A stretch of 64,000 bases of DNA, taken from NCBI RefSeq assembly GCF_002585305.1, contig NZ_NUNF01000026.1, positions 14,922 through 78,921 on the forward strand, given 5' to 3'. Position 1 is the first letter of the stretch. Each line of letters begins with the position of its first letter. Below, piece after piece: positions 61,921-64,000 of the stretch. The translations under genes and the position numbers were made by a program. Source of the stretch: Bacillus sp. AFS037270. GTDB taxonomy: Bacteria; Bacillota; Bacilli; Bacillales_B; DSM-18226. Below the pieces are notes generated by a model. That model ran no database searches. It was not told the DNA's origin and worked only from the letters and a program-made list of their open reading frames with translations.

Positions 61921-62706
61921 TTAAAACAATCTCCATCCCCATTTATTAAAATATTTATACATAGATTGCATAAAAATTTTAAACAATTTTTTATTTTTAT
62001 GTGCCCCTCTTTCGTAAAAATGGACCACTTGTGAAAAAGGAGTGTACACAATCCTTCTATTCCGTTTTCTTAGTTCAAGGCAAAGATCATAATCTTCAAA
62101 GTACATAAAGTAACGCTCATCAAAGCCGCCCACCTCTTTAAAATCCTTACCTCTTAATAACATAAAGCAGCCGGAACCAATTCGGATCTCCACATCTCGG
62201 TCATTTGGGATGTCTCTAAGTTCATAGGACGCTAATCGTTTAGAAAACATTTCCTTCACAAATTGAAAAGGGACAAAGCGGAGCGCATAATCAAAAACAG
62301 AAACACGATCCCGCATTAAATGCTGAACACTTCCATCAGGGTTCAGGACTTTGGGTACTAATAAAGCAATGGATGAATCTTTTTCCATCATGTCTATCAT
62401 TTTAAGTAAATCGTCTCTTACCAAAACAATGTCTGGATTAAAGACTAAGAAATACGTTTCATCCGCATGCAGCAAATTGTAGTTATGACCAAAACCAAAG
62501 CCGTTATTTTCATGGTAGAAGGTAATCTCCGCAAAATCCATATACTCGCGCAGGTGCTCTTTGTAATCCTCATTGGAGTTATTATCAAAAATCACGAAGC
62601 GAAAATTTTCATCATGCCCAAATTCTTTTTTTAAATTATCTAAAACGTCAAAGATATGTTTACTATTATATGTCACAATACTGATTGCAACTTTTGCATT
62701 AGACAC
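61921..62706 (-). CDS. GT2 glycosyltransferase, WbbL-like rhamnosyltransferase type
   Basis: A 261-residue family-2 transferase: SIVTYNSKHIFDVL, IFDNNSNEDY, NNGFGFGHNYN, FNPDIVL and GSGCFMLLRGKDFKEVGGFDERYFMYFEDYDLCLELR, the WbbL-type acceptor region. First of the minus-strand glycosyltransferase run; a 143-bp gap separates it from the wzy-like gene. Confidence 0.85.
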   Translation of the reverse strand: MSNAKVAISIVTYNSKHIFDVLDNLKKEFGHDENFRFVIFDNNSNEDYKEHLREYMDFAEITFYHENNGFGFGHNYNLLHADETYFLVFNPDIVLVRDDLLKMIDMMEKDSSIALLVPKVLNPDGSVQHLMRDRVSVFDYALRFVPFQFVKEMFSKRLASYELRDIPNDRDVEIRIGSGCFMLLRGKDFKEVGGFDERYFMYFEDYDLCLELRKRNRRIVYTPFSQVVHFYERGAHKNKKLFKIFMQSMYKYFNKWGWRLF

Positions 62707-62900
62707 TTGTTTTCACACACTTTCATTTCATTATTTTTATGTCTAGGCTAAATACTTGTACAACAACCATTCTGATAGGTTTCATAGGTAAAACAAAGCA
62801 GTAAATGACAAATTTCATTTGCCTTAAACTTAACCAAGTGTAAATTATAGCATCATTATCGCGAAACTTGTACTTTTATGGAGGATTTTTTTGATTCTTG

Positions 62901-62929
62901 TTGAACTTATACCCGTTCAATATTATAAT
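62901..62929 (+). promoter_or_regulatory. Promoter of the LCP gene
   Basis: TTGAAC, 17-bp spacer, perfect TATAAT, 52 bp before the ATG. Confidence 0.75.
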
Positions 62930-62981
62930 ATCCCTTAGTATTTCTTTTTACATCAATACCTTTAAGAAGGGAATTATATAA

Positions 62982-63986
62982 ATGAACAGAACTAGATCTA
63001 CCCTAAAGCAGGGAAAGAGAAGGAAAGTAAAATGGTTCCGTGTAACATTGTTTTTCCTTGTCATTCTTTTAGCGGGCGGCGCTACTTATGCCTACAGCGT
63101 TTACCATAATGTAGCCAAGGCCGTGAGTAAAATGACTTCACCACTTTCAAGGGATATCTCCGCAAAACGGGAAACAAAGGTTAAATTTAATAATTCTGAT
63201 CCTATCTCCATTTTAATGGTTGGGGTTGATGAGCGAAAAGGCGACAGCGGACGGACAGATTCTATGATCGTCGTGACAATTAATCCTAAAACAAAATCTA
63301 CTAAACTGTTAAGTATTCCACGTGACACAAGAACTTTATTAGTCAATAATGACAAGCCAAATAAACAACGATACGATAAAATTAACGCTGCTTATGCCTA
63401 TGGCGGCATTAATGAAACCATTGACACAGTAGAGAATTTCTTAAACATACCGATTGACTATTATATCAAGGTTAATATGGAAAGCTTTAAAGACATTGTC
63501 GATGCGGTCGGCGGCATCAATGTTAACAATAAATACGCATTCGAATTAGATGGCGTTAGCCTTAAAAAGGGTCCGCAGCATTTAAATGGTATTGAGGCTC
63601 TTGAGTACGCAAGGATGAGACATCAAGATCCACTAGGTGATTTTGGGCGTCAACAACGTCAACAGGAAGTTATCTCTAAAATTGTTACAAAAGGAAAGTC
63701 CTTTTCAACGCTTACCAAATACGACGACATTCTAAAGGCACTCGAAGATAATATAAAAACCAACCTTACTCTCGATGATATGATTGGCATTCAATCAACC
63801 TATAAACCTGCAGCAGAGAAAATCGAGAGTCTTGCAATGGATGGAGAAGGTAAGATTCTGAATAATGGAATTTGGTACTACCTGGTAGACGATGAGACTC
63901 GACAAGAACTATCTAACCAATTACGTGAGCAGCTAGGTCTAGGACAAGAGACAGTAGCAAGTATCGATTCTTATTCTAGTAATTAA
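62982..63986 (+). CDS. LytR-CpsA-Psr (LCP) family wall-polymer ligase
   Basis: A 334-residue membrane protein: basic N-terminus, one helix (about 19-40) and an extracellular LCP domain (about 75-225) with ILMVGVDERKGDSGRTDSMIV and LLSIPRDTRTLL (the Asp/Arg residues that hold the polyprenyl phosphate) and ALEYARMRHQDPLGDFGRQQRQQEVI. LCP enzymes attach teichoic acids or capsular polymers to peptidoglycan. AAGAAGGG RBS. It probably attaches the rhamnose-containing polymer made by the adjacent genes. The gene ends 14 bp before the window edge. Confidence 0.92.
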   Translation: MNRTRSTLKQGKRRKVKWFRVTLFFLVILLAGGATYAYSVYHNVAKAVSKMTSPLSRDISAKRETKVKFNNSDPISILMVGVDERKGDSGRTDSMIVVTINPKTKSTKLLSIPRDTRTLLVNNDKPNKQRYDKINAAYAYGGINETIDTVENFLNIPIDYYIKVNMESFKDIVDAVGGINVNNKYAFELDGVSLKKGPQHLNGIEALEYARMRHQDPLGDFGRQQRQQEVISKIVTKGKSFSTLTKYDDILKALEDNIKTNLTLDDMIGIQSTYKPAAEKIESLAMDGEGKILNNGIWYYLVDDETRQELSNQLREQLGLGQETVASIDSYSSN

Positions 63987-64000
63987 AAAAAATCCTTTAG

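Overview
The window is a chromosomal segment of a low-GC Gram-positive spore-former-type bacterium of the Bacillaceae. The evidence is strong collinearity with the Bacillus subtilis csbA - minJ - ctpB - ftsXE - cccB - yvjA - prfB - secA - hpf - comFC/FA - degV - degU/S - yvyE - tagO region, typical AGGAGG ribosome binding sites, sigma-A/B/H promoters, and TTG/GTG starts. The genus cannot be fixed from the sequence alone; a Neobacillus-like Bacillus is my guess. Most genes lie on the minus strand.

Layout. 1-2.4 kb: csbA and a yhdT-panF pantothenate symporter pair; a LexA-like box at the left edge probably belongs to uvrB outside the window. 2.4-6.6 kb: a Fur-box-controlled DoxX protein and a cadC-cadA-czcD metal-resistance block. 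cadA is read through an in-frame TGA that sits exactly on the first Cys of the metal-binding CxxC motif, so it is a candidate selenoprotein. 6.65-7.86 kb: 23 tandem copies of a 52-bp unit with a hairpin core. 7.9-20.7 kb: envelope genes (ykoT/ykoS-like glycosylation pair, bcrC, MGDG-synthase-like glycosyltransferase, GH43, DedA, polysaccharide deacetylase, a YkoH/YkoG-type two-component system), then CtaG, a CmpB-like membrane protein, an FMN reductase and a cupin. 20.9-30.1 kb: the cell-division/secretion core minJ, ctpB, an M23 hydrolase, ftsX, ftsE, cccB, a YitT protein, and prfB with its programmed frameshift.

30.4-40.6 kb is an insertion between prfB and secA, which are neighbours in B. 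subtilis. It carries a SEC-C/TPR protein and a six-gene cluster with 36 CXXCH haem motifs: two NapC/NirT-like membrane cytochromes (10 and 12 haems), a TPR protein, an NHL beta-propeller protein, and two large exported cytochromes (6 and 8 haems). This looks like an electron conduit from menaquinol to the cell surface. 41-52.3 kb: secA, a cluster of DnaA boxes, hpf (with overlapping sigma-B/sigma-H promoter matches), comFC, comFA, a frameshifted NERD gene, degV, degU, degS, yvyE. The flagellar block that separates hpf from comFC in B. subtilis is absent. 52.4-64 kb: two tandem tagO-like genes, the dTDP-L-rhamnose genes rfbABCD, three GT2 glycosyltransferases, a Wzy/O-antigen-ligase-like protein and an LCP (LytR-CpsA-Psr) ligase, i.e. 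most of a rhamnose-containing wall-polysaccharide locus.

Intergenic DNA is rich in repeats: the 52-bp array, two arrays of a TTCCGCC motif on a strict 21-bp period, four copies of a dispersed fold-back element, a small MITE-like inverted repeat, and 13-bp GGTGCCTGACACC palindromes. The strongest leads are the candidate Sec-containing CadA, the multihaem cluster, the DnaA-box cluster and the periodic arrays.
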